From assembly GCA_017306015.1 (NCBI GenBank), contig JAFKJK010000011.1:1-64000 (forward strand): a stretch of DNA of 64,000 nucleotides. Reading direction: 5' to 3'. Made by a program: the position numbers and the translations under genes. Below the pieces are notes generated by a model. It did not search any database. It saw only the letters and a list, made by a program, of their open reading frames with translations, and was not told where the DNA came from. This stretch comes from Propionibacteriaceae bacterium (GTDB taxonomy: Bacteria; Actinomycetota; Actinomycetes; Propionibacteriales; Propionibacteriaceae). This document shows, piece by piece, positions 38,980 to 48,536 of this stretch (position 1 is the first letter of the stretch; each line of letters begins with the position of its first letter).

Positions 38980-39149
38980 TGGTCGCCTCCTCCCTCGGGC
39001 CGTGCCGACAACCTATCCTCGCGCACACGGTTCGCCCCGCCTCCGGCCTGGTCTGCCGAGGGCGAGATCCGGTCGTCCGAAGGGGCAGGGTACCCCGGTT
39101 CAGCACGCGGGGCGTCGATCGTGGACGGGAGTCGCTTCTGCGTCCCGGC

Positions 39150-39223
39150 TGAACGAAAGTACCTGTCCCCGACGGTTCAACCGCCGTCCGGGCTGAACCG
39201 AAGTACCTGTCCCCGACGGTTCA
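39150..39223 (-). repeat. Two direct REP-like palindromes, one forming the dnaN stop
   Basis: Copies at 39150-39179 and 39194-39223 have the inner motif as GTACCTGTCCCC (minus orientation). The last three bases of the second copy are the dnaN stop codon. They fill much of the dnaN-recF gap (38980-39220); nothing else is seen there. Confidence 0.9.
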
Positions 39224-40375
39224 GGCGGGCAGGCGCATCAGCATGATCACGTGGCGGTAGTCCGCCACCGGGTCGCCGTCCAGCTCGGCGAGGCCCATCA
39301 GCAGACAGGGCTTGCCGGGGGCGGTGAAGGAGAACTGGACGTACGGGGTGTCCAGCGCGGCGAGCGCGTCGGACAGGTAGTGGGGGTTGAAGCCCGCGGC
39401 CGTCATCGCCTCCGTGCCCGCGATGTCATCGACGGTCGCCTCCAGCGCCTCGACCGCCTGCGCCTGGTCGCCGGTGGCCGCTTCCAGGGTGATCGACCCG
39501 TCCGCGATCAGCATGCGCAACGGGCTGTTGCGTTCGGCGACCAGCGCGACCCGCTTCACCGCGGCGATCACGTCGGTGGTGTTGGCGCGGACGGTGATGC
39601 TGGCCTGCACGTTCATCAGGTGCCGCACCTTGGGGAACTCGCCGTCCAGCAGCCGGGTGGTGATCTGCCGGACGCCGGCCGCACCGGTGCCTTCGAAGCC
39701 GATCAGCCCGTCGCCGGTGGCGGCGTTGGACAGGCTGATGGTCACCTGCTCACCCGACGTCATCGACTTCGCGGTCTCGGCCAGCACCCGGGCCGGCACC
39801 AGGGCTGCGCCTTCGGTCCGTCCGCGCGGGTTCCAGTCGAGTTCCTTCAGTGCCATCCGGTAGCGGTCGGTCGCCAACAGCGAGAGGGTCTCGGCCTCGA
39901 TCTCCATCCGGACGCCGGTGAAGACGGGCAGCAGTTCGTCGCGTCCGGCGGCCAGGACGACCTGGGACACCGCTCGGGCGAACTCCTCGCTGGGAATCGA
40001 GCCGGTGGCCTCGGGCATCTCCGGCAGGGACGGGTAGTCGGCGACCGGAAGGGTCTGCAGCGTGAACCGGGCGGTGCCGCACACCAGTTCCATCCGGGTC
40101 TCGTCCGAGCTGATCTCCACGGTCTTGTTCGGCAGCGAGCGCGCGATGTCCGCGAGCAGGCGTCCCGAGACGAGGGCGACGCCGTCATCGGTGACCTGTG
40201 CCGGGACGGTGATCTGTGCCGAGGTCTCGTAGTCGAAGCTGCTCATCACGACCTGGCCGCCGCCGGCCTTCACCAACAGCCCGGCAAGGATCGGCACGCT
40301 GGGACGCATCGGCAGGCTCCGCGCGGCCCACTGGACGGCTTCGGCCAGCACGTCGCGCTCGAGACGGATCTTCAT
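39221..40375 (-). CDS. dnaN: DNA polymerase III beta sliding clamp
   Basis: The clamp is a head-to-tail dimer that tethers polymerase III to DNA. The 384-residue protein has three clamp domains, with MKIRLERDVLAEAVQWAARSLP at the start, DRYRMALKEL in the middle and the canonical end YRHVIMLMRLPA. The ATG is assigned at MKIRLER; the longer open frame runs through the origin region and has no support. Confidence 0.96.
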   Translation of the reverse strand: MKIRLERDVLAEAVQWAARSLPMRPSVPILAGLLVKAGGGQVVMSSFDYETSAQITVPAQVTDDGVALVSGRLLADIARSLPNKTVEISSDETRMELVCGTARFTLQTLPVADYPSLPEMPEATGSIPSEEFARAVSQVVLAAGRDELLPVFTGVRMEIEAETLSLLATDRYRMALKELDWNPRGRTEGAALVPARVLAETAKSMTSGEQVTISLSNAATGDGLIGFEGTGAAGVRQITTRLLDGEFPKVRHLMNVQASITVRANTTDVIAAVKRVALVAERNSPLRMLIADGSITLEAATGDQAQAVEALEATVDDIAGTEAMTAAGFNPHYLSDALAALDTPYVQFSFTAPGKPCLLMGLAELDGDPVADYRHVIMLMRLPA

Positions 40376-40760
40376 TCGGGCTCCTCCGCAGACGGGTGTC
40401 GCTTGATCATATCGACGCGGGCACGCGTGACCACGGTTTGCGCACCGGTTGTCGGAGCCTCGTGGGAACGTGAGGAGTGCCGGGTGTGCACAGGCCTGAC
40501 TTTGAGTTGTTCTGGTACATGCAAATTCAGTGGTGGTAGTAGCGGCTGTGGACTCGGTGGACAACCGACGTTCGCCCTGCCCGGACGGCGTGTCGCGATG
40601 TGGACGGCGCTGTGCAGAAGCCGGAACTACACGGGGAGGATTTGCGGACGACGACGACCGCGTTCGCGGCCACCCACAGGCGCCGCGGTTATCCCCCGAG
40701 TTATCCACAGAGGTGTACAAGCGTCCCCCGTTCGGGTGACCGACGGCCACCGTTTACCTG
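40376..40760. other. Probable chromosomal origin (oriC) between dnaN and dnaA
   Basis: The 658 bp dnaN-dnaA gap is where the actinobacterial oriC lies. It holds one perfect DnaA box, TTATCCACA (40701-40709), a one-mismatch box GGTGGACAA (40556-40564, reverse) and weaker ones near 40485, 40547, 40599 and 40689. A comparatively AT-rich stretch (40500-40530, tttgagttgttctggtacat followed by gcaaattcag) could be the unwinding element. No gene is seen. Confidence 0.65.
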
Positions 40761-40856
40761 CGTGTCGGCTCGGTGTCACCTGGGCCTGCCCCAGGAGCGC
40801 CAGCGGACCGGAAGCGTCGCGGCCGCCTTCACCTTTGTTGGCCAGGGTTCGAGTTC

Positions 40857-41014
40857 GTCGTCCCGGGCTCCGACCCGGGATCTCGGGTGGCCGAGGTGCT
40901 GCGTCGGGATCTCTGTCGTCCCCGGACTTGGCTGTCGTCCCGGGCTCCGACCCGGGATCTGCGGCGGCCGACCTGCTACATCGGTGCGGGTATCCCCGCT
41001 TTCGCGGGGACGAT
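40857..41014. repeat. GTCRTCCC-family palindromes next to dnaA
   Basis: Identical 27 bp copies lie at 40857-40883 and 40934-40960 (GTCGTCCCGGGCTCCGACCC then GGGATCT). A mirror copy at 40992-41014 carries the hairpin CCCCGCTTTCGCGGGG, and a fragment lies at 40914-40925. They sit just after the dnaA stop and may act as terminator or insulator between dnaA and oriC. Confidence 0.85.
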
Positions 41015-41033
41015 CGCGCGGGGCGCGATCGCC

Positions 41034-42440
41034 TCAGCGCAGCGGCGACTGCTTGATGCGGCTGGTGATCTCGGCGACCTGGTTGAACACCGAGCGGCGC
41101 TCGCGCAGCAGCTGGCGGATCTTCCGGTCGGCGTGCATGACGGTGGTGTGGTCGCGGCCGCCGAAGAGCTGGCCGATCTTCGGCAGTGACAGGTCCGTCA
41201 GCTCGCGGCATAGGTACATGGCGATCTGCCGGGCGGTGACCAGGACGTGGGTGCGGCTCTGCCCGCACAGGTCGTCGACGGTGACGGCGAAGTAGTCCGC
41301 GACGTGGGTCATGATCGCCGCCGAGGTGATCTGGGTCTCGCCGCCCTCGGGGATCAGGTCGCGGAGCACGACCTCCGCCAGGGCTAGGTCGACCTCCTGC
41401 CGGTTCAGGCTGGCGAACGCGGTGACCCGGATCAGCGCGCCCTCGAGCTCCCGGATGTTGGTCTGGATGCGGGACGCGATGAACTCCAGCACCTCCGGGC
41501 CGGCGGTGAGCCGCTCGGTCGCCGCCTTCTTGCGCAGGATCGCGATCCGGGTCTCCAGGTCGGGCGGCTGGACGTCGGTCATCAGTCCCCACTCGAACCG
41601 GCTCCGCAGCCGCGGCTCCAACGCCTCCAGGGCTTTCGGTGGACGGTCGGAGGTGAGCACGATCTGCTTCTGCGCGGTGTGCAGGGTGTTGAAGGTGTGG
41701 AAGAACTCCTCCTGGGTCTGGATCTTGCCCTCGAGGAACTGGATGTCGTCGATCAGCAGGACGTCGACCTCGCGGTAGGCGCGGCGGAAGTCGGCCGTCC
41801 GGTTCTCCGAGACCGCGTTGATGAAGTCGTTGGTGAGCTCCTCGGTGGAGACGTACTTCACCCGCACCCGGTCGTAGTAGTTGCGGATGTAGTGGCCGAC
41901 CGCATGCAGCAGGTGCGTCTTGCCGAGCCCGGAGTCGCCGTAGATCAGCAGCGGGTTGTACGCCTTGCCCGGGGCCTCGGCCACGGCGATCGCCGCGGCG
42001 TGGGCGAAGCGGTTGGAGTTGCCGATGACGAACGACTCGAAGGAGTACTTCGGGTTCAGCCGGTCACCGGGATGGGCGCGGCTCGCCCCGGACGGTGCCG
42101 TCGGCGTCGGCTCGACGACGACGGGGGACGGCTCGGGAGCGTCGGCGTCCTCTCCCTGGTCCCGCTTGAGGCTGGGATCGACGGTGATGGCGAGCTGGAT
42201 CGGGACGCCGAGGTACTCGCTCAGCTGGGCCTGGATCGGGGCCCGCATCCGGGACTCGAACCGGTCGCGGGTGAAGTCGTCGGGCACGGCCAGGATGATC
42301 AGGGCGTCGTGCCGGGTGATCGGCTTGATCCCGGCGAGCCAGCCGCGGACGGCCACCTCGGAGTTCTCCCGGACGTAGTCCCACAGCGCGTCGAGGTCGG
42401 AGGCGGCATCCGCCTGGGTCTGCGTGGGACTCTCGGACAT
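41034..42440 (-). CDS. dnaA: Chromosomal replication initiator DnaA
   Basis: DnaA binds DnaA boxes and melts oriC. The 468-residue protein has domain I ([22 protein letters not shown]), a Pro/Ala/Asp-rich domain II, the AAA+ domain III with Walker [10 protein letters not shown] and Walker [12 protein letters not shown], and domain IV with the signature [15 protein letters not shown]. The start is the ATG at MSESPTQT. DnaA-like boxes upstream (42475-42494) suggest autoregulation. Confidence 0.97.
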   Translation of the reverse strand: MSESPTQTQADAASDLDALWDYVRENSEVAVRGWLAGIKPITRHDALIILAVPDDFTRDRFESRMRAPIQAQLSEYLGVPIQLAITVDPSLKRDQGEDADAPEPSPVVVEPTPTAPSGASRAHPGDRLNPKYSFESFVIGNSNRFAHAAAIAVAEAPGKAYNPLLIYGDSGLGKTHLLHAVGHYIRNYYDRVRVKYVSTEELTNDFINAVSENRTADFRRAYREVDVLLIDDIQFLEGKIQTQEEFFHTFNTLHTAQKQIVLTSDRPPKALEALEPRLRSRFEWGLMTDVQPPDLETRIAILRKKAATERLTAGPEVLEFIASRIQTNIRELEGALIRVTAFASLNRQEVDLALAEVVLRDLIPEGGETQITSAAIMTHVADYFAVTVDDLCGQSRTHVLVTARQIAMYLCRELTDLSLPKIGQLFGGRDHTTVMHADRKIRQLLRERRSVFNQVAEITSRIKQSPLR

Positions 42441-42474
42441 GGATCCTGGAAACCTCCTCGCCACCCGGCGCCTG

Positions 42475-42494
42475 TTTCCACAGCGTCATCCACA
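42475..42494. promoter_or_regulatory. DnaA-like boxes upstream of dnaA
   Basis: TTTCCACAG (42475-42483) and TCATCCACA (42486-42494) resemble the DnaA box and lie 35-54 bp before the dnaA start. The 307 bp gap 42441-42747 holds the divergent dnaA and rpmH promoters and no gene. Confidence 0.5.
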
Positions 42495-42747
42495 GACTGT
42501 GCACGGAAACGCGGAACTGTGGGGGCCGTCCCCGTCGCCGTGGAGAAACCTACCGAGCAAGACTGGCGTTCGCAAACGATCTTGAAAACCATGGGTATGT
42601 CTTGCGGCGTGTCGGCTCGACAGCCAAGTGCTGGCCGCTCTGGTTTGCCCGAGCCGGTCTGGGCCACGTATCGTTGGGCAGTCGCACTGGCGGCGTCGTG
42701 CGTCCGGGTGGGCGCATCTGTACGACCTCAATCTTGGGAGCACCCGC

Positions 42748-42885
42748 GTGAGCAAGCGCACTTTCCAGCCGAGCAACCGGCGTCGCAGCCGCACCCACGG
42801 CTTCCGTCTGCGGATGCGGACCAGGGCCGGCCGCGCGATCATCTCCGCCCGCCGCAAGCGCGGACGCGTCCGTCTGGCCGGCTGA
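42748..42885 (+). CDS. rpmH: 50S ribosomal protein L34
   Basis: The 45-residue basic protein has the invariant L34 sequence [20 protein letters not shown]...[13 protein letters not shown]. The start is GTG with GGGAG 8 bp upstream. It is divergent from dnaA, the usual origin landmark, and heads the rpmH-rnpA-yidD-yidC-jag-rsmG run. Confidence 0.97.
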   Translation: MSKRTFQPSNRRRSRTHGFRLRMRTRAGRAIISARRKRGRVRLAG

Positions 42886-42896
42886 GTCCGGCGGTC

Positions 42897-43232
42897 GTGC
42901 TGCCGGCCTCGTCGCGGCTGCGTCGTCCTGACGAGTTCCGCGACACCATGCGCCAGGGCGTTCGTTCTGGACGCGAGTGCCTGGTGATGCATGCGCGCCG
43001 ACGCGGCGAGGAGCCGTCCCGGGCCGGCTTCGTCGTTTCCCGTGCTGTCGGCAAGGCGGTGCAGCGGAACCGGGTGAAGCGCCGGCTGCGGCACCTCACG
43101 GCGACCGCCTTCCAGTCAGCCCCGTTCCCGGTGGACCTGGTGGTGCGTGCTCTCCCGGCCGCCACCGACGGTGACCTGCAGGGCGACTTCGCGTCCGCGT
43201 GGAGCCGGTGCCTGGATCGGCTGGCGGCATGA
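42897..43232 (+). CDS. rnpA: Ribonuclease P protein component
   Basis: RnpA is the protein cofactor that, with RNase P RNA, matures tRNA 5' ends. The 111-residue basic protein has the signature KAVQRNRVKRRLRHL. The GTG start (VLPASSRLRRPDEF) lies 11 bp after the rpmH stop; the stop overlaps the yidD ATG by 4 bp. Confidence 0.95.
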   Translation: MLPASSRLRRPDEFRDTMRQGVRSGRECLVMHARRRGEEPSRAGFVVSRAVGKAVQRNRVKRRLRHLTATAFQSAPFPVDLVVRALPAATDGDLQGDFASAWSRCLDRLAA

Positions 43233-43537
43233 AGTACCTGCTGATCGGCCTGCTGAAGGCCTACCGCGCGGTGATCTCGCCGCTGTACGGCAACGTGTGC
43301 AAGTACTACCCCACCTGCTCGGCGTACGCGCTGGAGGCGGTCACCGTCCACGGCGCGGCGAAGGGCAGCTGGCTGGCGGCCCGCCGGCTGGCGAGTTGCC
43401 ATCCGTGGTCGCTCGGCGGCTACGACCCCGTCCCGGGAACGCCGGCGGCGCTGGAGTGGGAGCGCGAGCAGGCCGAGAAGGCCAGGTGTTGCGGGGACGC
43501 GACCGCAGTAGTGACGACGGCAGAAGGCCTGAGGTGA
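43229..43537 (+). CDS. yidD: Membrane protein insertion efficiency factor YidD
   Basis: The 102-residue protein has the conserved core YRAVISPLYGNVCKYYPTCSAYALEA...SCHPWSLGGYDPVP. YidD is a small membrane-associated protein that assists YidC-dependent insertion. It is translationally coupled to rnpA (ATGA overlap) and to yidC. Confidence 0.95.
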   Translation: MKYLLIGLLKAYRAVISPLYGNVCKYYPTCSAYALEAVTVHGAAKGSWLAARRLASCHPWSLGGYDPVPGTPAALEWEREQAEKARCCGDATAVVTTAEGLR

Positions 43538-44625
43538 ACATGTTCTCGATGCTGATTCCGATGGACTTCTGGGGGGACATCGGCAACGCCTTCAACTCGG
43601 CGATGACGCCGCTGTACTGGGCGGTGTCCGGGATCCTGGTGGGCTTCCACTCGCTGCTCACGTTCTTCGGCATGAACCCCGCCTGGGGCGGCACCTGGGC
43701 GCTGTCGATCGTCCTGTTGACGGTGGTGATCCGGACGCTGCTGATCCCGCTGTTCGTCCGCCAGATCAACTCGTCGCGGAACATGCAGCTGCTGGCACCC
43801 AAGCAGAAGGCGCTGCAGGAGAAGTGGGGCCACGACCGGGAGCGTCTCGGCCAGGAGACGATGAAGCTGTACAAGGAGGAGGGCGTCAACCCGATGGCGT
43901 CCTGTCTGCCGCTGCTGCTGCAGATGCCGATCTTCCTGTCGCTGTTCTACGTGCTCAACAGCGTTTCCCGGACGCCCGACCAGCCGCTCGGCTACTTCTT
44001 CCAGTCCAATCCCGAGCTCGCGCAGTCGCTGCACAACGCCACGATCTTCGGAGCGCAGCTCTCGGCGACGTTCCTGCCGATGCAGTCGGGGTTCGGCCCC
44101 ACGCAGTGGGTGACCGCGACCCTGGTCGTCCTGATGACGATCGTGCTGTTCATCACCCAGCTGCAGCTGATGCGCAAGAACATGCCGCCCGAGGCGCTCA
44201 CCGGCCCGATGGCACAGCAGCAGAAGATGATGCTGTACCTGTTCCCGTTCATGTACCTGTTCATGGGCGTGAACATCCCGATCGGCGTGCTGGTCTACTG
44301 GCTGACGACGAACCTGTGGACGATGGGGCAGCAGTACATCCTGATCCACAACAACCCGGCTCCGGGCACCCCGGCCTACGTCGACTGGGAAGAGCGGATG
44401 CGCGCGAAGGGGAAGGACCCCGACGAGATCGCCGCCAGGCGGCGCGGCGCGAAGAAGAAGCCGGCAGCAGGACCGTCCGATCCGACCCGGGTGGCGCGCC
44501 AAGGCGCGAGTTCGGGTGCGGACGCGGCGAGCGGTGCGTCCCCTGAGGAGGCACCGAAGGTGCAGCGCCAGGTGATCAGCAGGCAGCAACCGCGCAAGGA
44601 CACCAGAGCCCAGCGCAAGAAGTGA
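43534..44625 (+). CDS. yidC: Membrane protein insertase YidC
   Basis: YidC inserts and folds membrane proteins with or without SecYEG. The 363-residue Gram-positive type has no large periplasmic domain. Helices lie near residues 20-45 (WAVSGILVGFHSLLTFF), 50-75, 120-145, 180-210 and 230-260, and a basic cytoplasmic tail ends in RAQRKK. The GTG at 43534 overlaps the yidD stop (GTGA); the ATG at 43540 with GAGG upstream is an equally good start. Confidence 0.95.
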   Translation: MNMFSMLIPMDFWGDIGNAFNSAMTPLYWAVSGILVGFHSLLTFFGMNPAWGGTWALSIVLLTVVIRTLLIPLFVRQINSSRNMQLLAPKQKALQEKWGHDRERLGQETMKLYKEEGVNPMASCLPLLLQMPIFLSLFYVLNSVSRTPDQPLGYFFQSNPELAQSLHNATIFGAQLSATFLPMQSGFGPTQWVTATLVVLMTIVLFITQLQLMRKNMPPEALTGPMAQQQKMMLYLFPFMYLFMGVNIPIGVLVYWLTTNLWTMGQQYILIHNNPAPGTPAYVDWEERMRAKGKDPDEIAARRRGAKKKPAAGPSDPTRVARQGASSGADAASGASPEEAPKVQRQVISRQQPRKDTRAQRKK

Positions 44626-44651
44626 CAAGCGAAGTGACAAGGGAGACGAAC

Positions 44652-45323
44652 GTGGCTGATGAAGAACTGGTCGACGGCGGCACCGTCGAGGAGGCCGGCC
44701 CCGCGGAATCGGCCGGGACGGTCGAGGCGAGCCAGGCCGTAGCCGACCCCGGCGTGGCCGACGCCGCCGACGACCCGGCGGACGATACGCCGGCCGAGGT
44801 GTCCGACGACGCGTCGGCCGAGGCTGCGGAGGGGGAGCCGGAGACCGCCGAGACCCCTTCGAAGCGGAATGCGTCGCTGGAGAACGAGGGCGAGATCGCC
44901 GCCGACTACCTCGAGGAGCTCCTGGACATCGCTGACCTGGACGGCGACATCGACACCTTCGTCGAGGGTGGACGCGCGCACGTGTCGATCCTGACCGAGG
45001 GCGACCTGCTCGTCGGCCGCGACGGCGAGGTGCTGGACGCCCTGCAGGAGCTGGCCCGCCTCGCGGTGATGACCGAGACCGGGCACCGCAGTCGGCTGAT
45101 GCTGGACGTCGCCGGCCACCGGGACAAGCGCCGGAAGGTGCTGCAGGACCTGGCCGCGGACGCCGTGGCCGCGGTGGTGGAGAACGGCGAGCCGGTGCGG
45201 CTGGCGCCGATGAACCCGTTCGAGCGCAAGATCGTGCACGACGTCGTGGCTGCGGCCGGCCTGGTGAGCGAGTCGGAGGGCGAGGAGCCCCAGCGTCGCG
45301 TCGTGGTCCTGCCGAAGGCCTGA
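44652..45323 (+). CDS. jag: Jag/KhpB RNA-binding protein
   Basis: The 223-residue protein has an acidic disordered N-terminus (residues 1-80), a KH-like domain (GDLLVGRDGEVLDALQELARL) and a C-terminal R3H-type domain (NPFERKIVHDVVAAAGL...RRVVVLP). Jag/KhpB pairs with KhpA and binds RNA; it affects cell elongation and division in several Gram-positives. The start at GTG 44652 has GGGAG; GTG 44622, overlapping the yidC stop, is an alternative. Confidence 0.93.
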   Translation: MADEELVDGGTVEEAGPAESAGTVEASQAVADPGVADAADDPADDTPAEVSDDASAEAAEGEPETAETPSKRNASLENEGEIAADYLEELLDIADLDGDIDTFVEGGRAHVSILTEGDLLVGRDGEVLDALQELARLAVMTETGHRSRLMLDVAGHRDKRRKVLQDLAADAVAAVVENGEPVRLAPMNPFERKIVHDVVAAAGLVSESEGEEPQRRVVVLPKA

Positions 45324-45330
45324 GCGGAGG

Positions 45331-46023
45331 GTGTCGTTGGCGCCTCCTGACCGTGTCGAACGAGAGGGTGTCGAAGCCACCTCCAGAGCTCCCTTTGACG
45401 AGGTGAGGGATGGACGACCGCCGGACGGGGCTCCTGAGCTCTTCGGAGAAGGCTACGAAGCGATCAAGCGCTATGTCGATATATTGCTTGATCGAGGAAT
45501 GGCCTGGGGCCTGCTCGGCCCCCGCGAGGCCGAGCGGATCTGGACGCGGCACATTCTGAACTCGATCGCGCTGGCGCCCCGGGTGCCGGACGGGTCACGG
45601 GTCGTCGATGTCGGCTCGGGGGCTGGGCTGCCTGGCGTTCCGCTCGCCATCCTGCGGCCCGATCTGCGGGTCACGCTCCTGGACTCTCTCGCCCGCCGTT
45701 CGGAGTTTCTCCAGCTGGCGGTGGCGGAGCTGGGTCTGGCCGAGCGGGTTCAGGTCGTGCGTGCGCGGGCGGAGGAACACCGCTCCCAGTATGAGGTCGT
45801 GGTGAGCCGAGCGGTCGCGCCCCTGACCCGGCTGGTGCCGTGGTGCTCCCCGTTGCTGGCCTCGACAGGACGCATGGTGGCGCTGAAGGGTGAGAGTGCT
45901 GGCGACGAGCTGGCACAGGCCCAGCCGATCCTCCGCAGGCTCGCGCTGGACGGTTCCGTCCGGGAACTGGAGGTTCCGCTGCTGGGGGAGACGACCTGGG
46001 CGGTGGAGGTGTGGCGGCGCTGA
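45331..46023 (+). CDS. rsmG: 16S rRNA (guanine527-N7)-methyltransferase RsmG
   Basis: RsmG methylates G527 of 16S rRNA; loss gives low-level streptomycin resistance in many bacteria. The 230-residue protein has SAM motif VVDVGSGAGLPGVPLAI, TLLDSLARRSEFL, the RAEE segment and VSRAVAPLTRLVPWC. The GTG start is almost adjacent to GGAGG; a TTG 6 bp later (45337) has better spacing. Confidence 0.95.
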   Translation: MSLAPPDRVEREGVEATSRAPFDEVRDGRPPDGAPELFGEGYEAIKRYVDILLDRGMAWGLLGPREAERIWTRHILNSIALAPRVPDGSRVVDVGSGAGLPGVPLAILRPDLRVTLLDSLARRSEFLQLAVAELGLAERVQVVRARAEEHRSQYEVVVSRAVAPLTRLVPWCSPLLASTGRMVALKGESAGDELAQAQPILRRLALDGSVRELEVPLLGETTWAVEVWRR

Positions 46024-46076
46024 ACCCCTGGGAGACCGGGCGAGGTGGGTGGTGTCACGGCGGGGCCCTATTGTGA

Positions 46077-46092
46077 TGTTTCACGTGGAACG
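46077..46092. promoter_or_regulatory. parS site (imperfect)
   Basis: TGTTTCACGTGGAACG has one substitution in the palindrome centre relative to the TGTTTCACGTGAAACA consensus. It lies just upstream of parA. ParB nucleates here. Confidence 0.85.
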
Positions 46093-46109
46093 TTAGGAGT
46101 GGCACGAGG

Positions 46110-47039
46110 ATGTCGATCACCCCGCCGGCGACGGCGCGACGAGCAGCCTTTGACGTGGCCGAGGACGCAGTGGAGACCGAGACGCCGGACGACCTGGACG
46201 ACGCCGTTTCACGTGAAACGACACTGCCGCGTCCCAGCCGTACCCGGACCTTCGTCGTCGCGAACCAGAAGGGCGGCGTCGGGAAGACGACGAGTGCGGT
46301 GAACCTCGCCACCGCCCTGGCTCTGGGCGGACTCAAGGTCCTGGTCGTCGATCTCGACCCGCAGGGCAACGCGTCCACGGGCCTGGGGATCGAGCATCGA
46401 GAGGGTGTCCGCGGCACCTACGAGGCCATCTCCGGGGACGCGTCGATCGCCGACCTCGTCCAGGAGTCGCCGGAGGCGCGCGGACTGTGGGTGCTTCCGG
46501 CCACCGTCGACCTCGCCGGCGCGGAGATCGGGCTGGTGAATGTTCCCGCCCGGGAGAGCAGACTCCTGCACGCGTTGCGCGACTACGTGGCTGAGGCCGC
46601 GCCGGACTACGTCTTCATCGACTGCCCACCATCCCTGGGCCTGCTCACCCTGAACGCGCTGGTGGCGGCCGACGAGATCCTGATCCCGATCCAGTGCGAG
46701 TACTACGCGCTGGAGGGAGTGACCCAGCTGCTCCGGACGATCAACCTCGTCAAGGGTTCGATGAACGACCGGCTCTACCTGTCGACCGTTCTCCTGACGA
46801 TGTTCGACGGCAGGACGCGGCTGGCGACCCAGGTCGCCAACGAGGTCCGCCGACACTTCCCCGAGCAGACCCTCACGACCGCTATCCCGCGCTCGGTGCG
46901 GGTGTCCGAGGCGCCCAGCTACGGACAGTCCGTGATCACCTACCACGCGGCGTCCGCCGGCGCACAGGCGTACCTGGACGCAGCCACCGAGCTCGCCCGG
47001 CGCGGCGCCGACGAGCCGTCCGCAACCGAAGGAGCCTGA
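46110..47039 (+). CDS. parA: Chromosome-partitioning ATPase ParA
   Basis: ParA is the Walker-type ATPase that moves ParB-parS complexes. The 309-residue protein has a deviant Walker A KGGVGKTT near residue 55, the DLDPQGNAS motif and [12 protein letters not shown]. The N-terminal 45 residues are an extension containing VSRET, encoded by a perfect parS palindrome. The gene sits between rsmG and parB as usual. Confidence 0.96.
   Translation: MSITPPATARRAAFDVAEDAVETETPDDLDDAVSRETTLPRPSRTRTFVVANQKGGVGKTTSAVNLATALALGGLKVLVVDLDPQGNASTGLGIEHREGVRGTYEAISGDASIADLVQESPEARGLWVLPATVDLAGAEIGLVNVPARESRLLHALRDYVAEAAPDYVFIDCPPSLGLLTLNALVAADEILIPIQCEYYALEGVTQLLRTINLVKGSMNDRLYLSTVLLTMFDGRTRLATQVANEVRRHFPEQTLTTAIPRSVRVSEAPSYGQSVITYHAASAGAQAYLDAATELARRGADEPSATEGA
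46205..46220. promoter_or_regulatory. parS site inside parA
   Basis: CGTTTCACGTGAAACG is a perfect 16 bp palindrome in the 5' coding part of parA, translated as VSRET. Intragenic parS sites near parA are common in actinobacteria. Confidence 0.95.
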
Positions 47040-47040
47040 G

Positions 47041-47934
47041 ATGGCCGCACCGAAGCACACGGGCCTGGGACGCGGCCTCGGCGACCTCCTGCAGCGCACG
47101 GATCCAGAGCTTGCTCCTCAGCGCAGCGCCTCGTCCGGCGAGGTCACCGGAGCCCGGTTCGCCGAGATCCCGGTGGAAGCCATCACTCCCAACCCAAAGC
47201 AGCCGCGGACGGTCTTCGACACCGACGCGCTCGACGAACTGGTGGAGTCCATCAGGGAGGTCGGCCTGCTGCAGCCCGTCGTCGTCCGTCCCCTCGATGA
47301 CGGGCACTACGAGCTGGTGATGGGGGAGCGGCGCCTGCGGGCCACCCAGCGAGCGGGCCTGGCGACGATCCCGGCCATCGTCCGGCGCACCGAGGACGCC
47401 GACCTGCTCCGCGACGCGCTCCTGGAGAACCTGCACCGCGCCCAGCTCAATCCGCTGGAGGAAGCGGCCGCCTACCAGCAGATGCTGCGGGACTTCGACT
47501 GCACGCAGGAGGAGCTCTCGGCACGGATCAAGCGATCGCGTCCCCAGATCTCGAACACCATCCGATTGCTGCAACTGCCGGCCCCCGTCCAGCGGCGGGT
47601 CGCGGCGGGCGTCCTCAGCGCCGGCCATGCCCGGGCGATCCTGGCCCTTCCCGACGCCGGGACGATGGAGCACCTGGCCAACCGGGTCGTCTCCGAGGGT
47701 CTCTCGGTTCGTGCGGTCGAGGAGATCGTCGCGCTCGGCGAGAACCCGACCAGGCGGACGCGGGCCGCGAAGGCCGTCCGCGAGGTCAGCAGCACAGCGA
47801 CCACCCTGCAGCGCGACCTTTCCGAGCGCCTGGACACCCGGGTGATCGTCACCGAGGGGCGCAGCAAGGGCCGGATCGTGATCGAGTTCGCCGGCGAGGA
47901 CGACCTCGAGCGCATAGCCGACTTGCTGACATAG
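47041..47934 (+). CDS. parB: Chromosome-partitioning protein ParB
   Basis: ParB is a CTP-dependent clamp that loads at parS and spreads on DNA. The 297-residue protein has box I/II motifs ([61 protein letters not shown]), the [24 protein letters not shown] and a C-terminal dimerisation domain. It starts 1 bp after the parA stop. Confidence 0.96.
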   Translation: MAAPKHTGLGRGLGDLLQRTDPELAPQRSASSGEVTGARFAEIPVEAITPNPKQPRTVFDTDALDELVESIREVGLLQPVVVRPLDDGHYELVMGERRLRATQRAGLATIPAIVRRTEDADLLRDALLENLHRAQLNPLEEAAAYQQMLRDFDCTQEELSARIKRSRPQISNTIRLLQLPAPVQRRVAAGVLSAGHARAILALPDAGTMEHLANRVVSEGLSVRAVEEIVALGENPTRRTRAAKAVREVSSTATTLQRDLSERLDTRVIVTEGRSKGRIVIEFAGEDDLERIADLLT

Positions 47935-47962
47935 CTACTTGTCGGTTTATCGACATATAGCT
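47933..47962. terminator. AT-rich hairpin between parB and convergent acetyltransferase gene
   Basis: AGCTAC-TTGTCG-gtttat-CGACA-tatAGCT forms a stem with a 6 nt loop right after the parB stop. Without a T-run, it may be a bidirectional terminator for the converging genes. Confidence 0.5.
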
Positions 47963-48026
47963 CGTCGCGGCCGACCGCTGGTCGGTGGGGCGCAGGGGGG
48001 CCGTCCGTCAGACGGCGCCGGGCGGG

Positions 48027-48536
48027 TCAGCGGGACGGCGTGCGATCCAGCGCGAGCTCGAGGTGGTCGACGCTGAACGGCAGGCTCCCGTAGTGCTGCC
48101 CCGCATCCACGGTGACGAAGCCGAGCCGGTGATACCAGTCGGACAACCGGACGTTCTCGCCGATGATCCCGATCCGCAGCAGCCTCGCCCCGGCTGCTGA
48201 GGCCCGCGCGGCGGCCTCGGTCACCAGCCGCTCGCCACAGCCGCGGTGCCGGGACGCCGGTGCGACCGCGAGATGGCGAAGCGTCCAGGCGCCGGCGTCG
48301 CGGCGCGAGGGCCCGACGAAGCAGCACCCGACGATGCGTCCCTCCTGCTCCACGGCGAGCAGGACGGTCGGCCGCGCGACCAGCACGGCGATCCGGTCGG
48401 ACGGCCAGAAGCACGGGTAGTCGGGATCGTTCTCGGGGGTGATCCCGAACTCGTCCACCTGGGTGCCGAAACCGTCCCGGAGAACCTGTAGGCACTCGTC
48501 GTAACGGTCGGGTCCGGGTTCGATCAGCTCACACAT
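48027..48536 (-). CDS. GNAT-family N-acetyltransferase
   Basis: The 169-residue protein has the acetyl-CoA motif A LAVAPASRHRGCGERLVTEA and motif B WYHRLGFVTV. The substrate is unknown. The ATG at MCELIEPG overlaps the upstream DUF3817 stop by 8 bp; an ATG three codons earlier is also possible. Confidence 0.85.
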   Translation of the reverse strand: MCELIEPGPDRYDECLQVLRDGFGTQVDEFGITPENDPDYPCFWPSDRIAVLVARPTVLLAVEQEGRIVGCCFVGPSRRDAGAWTLRHLAVAPASRHRGCGERLVTEAAARASAAGARLLRIGIIGENVRLSDWYHRLGFVTVDAGQHYGSLPFSVDHLELALDRTPSR

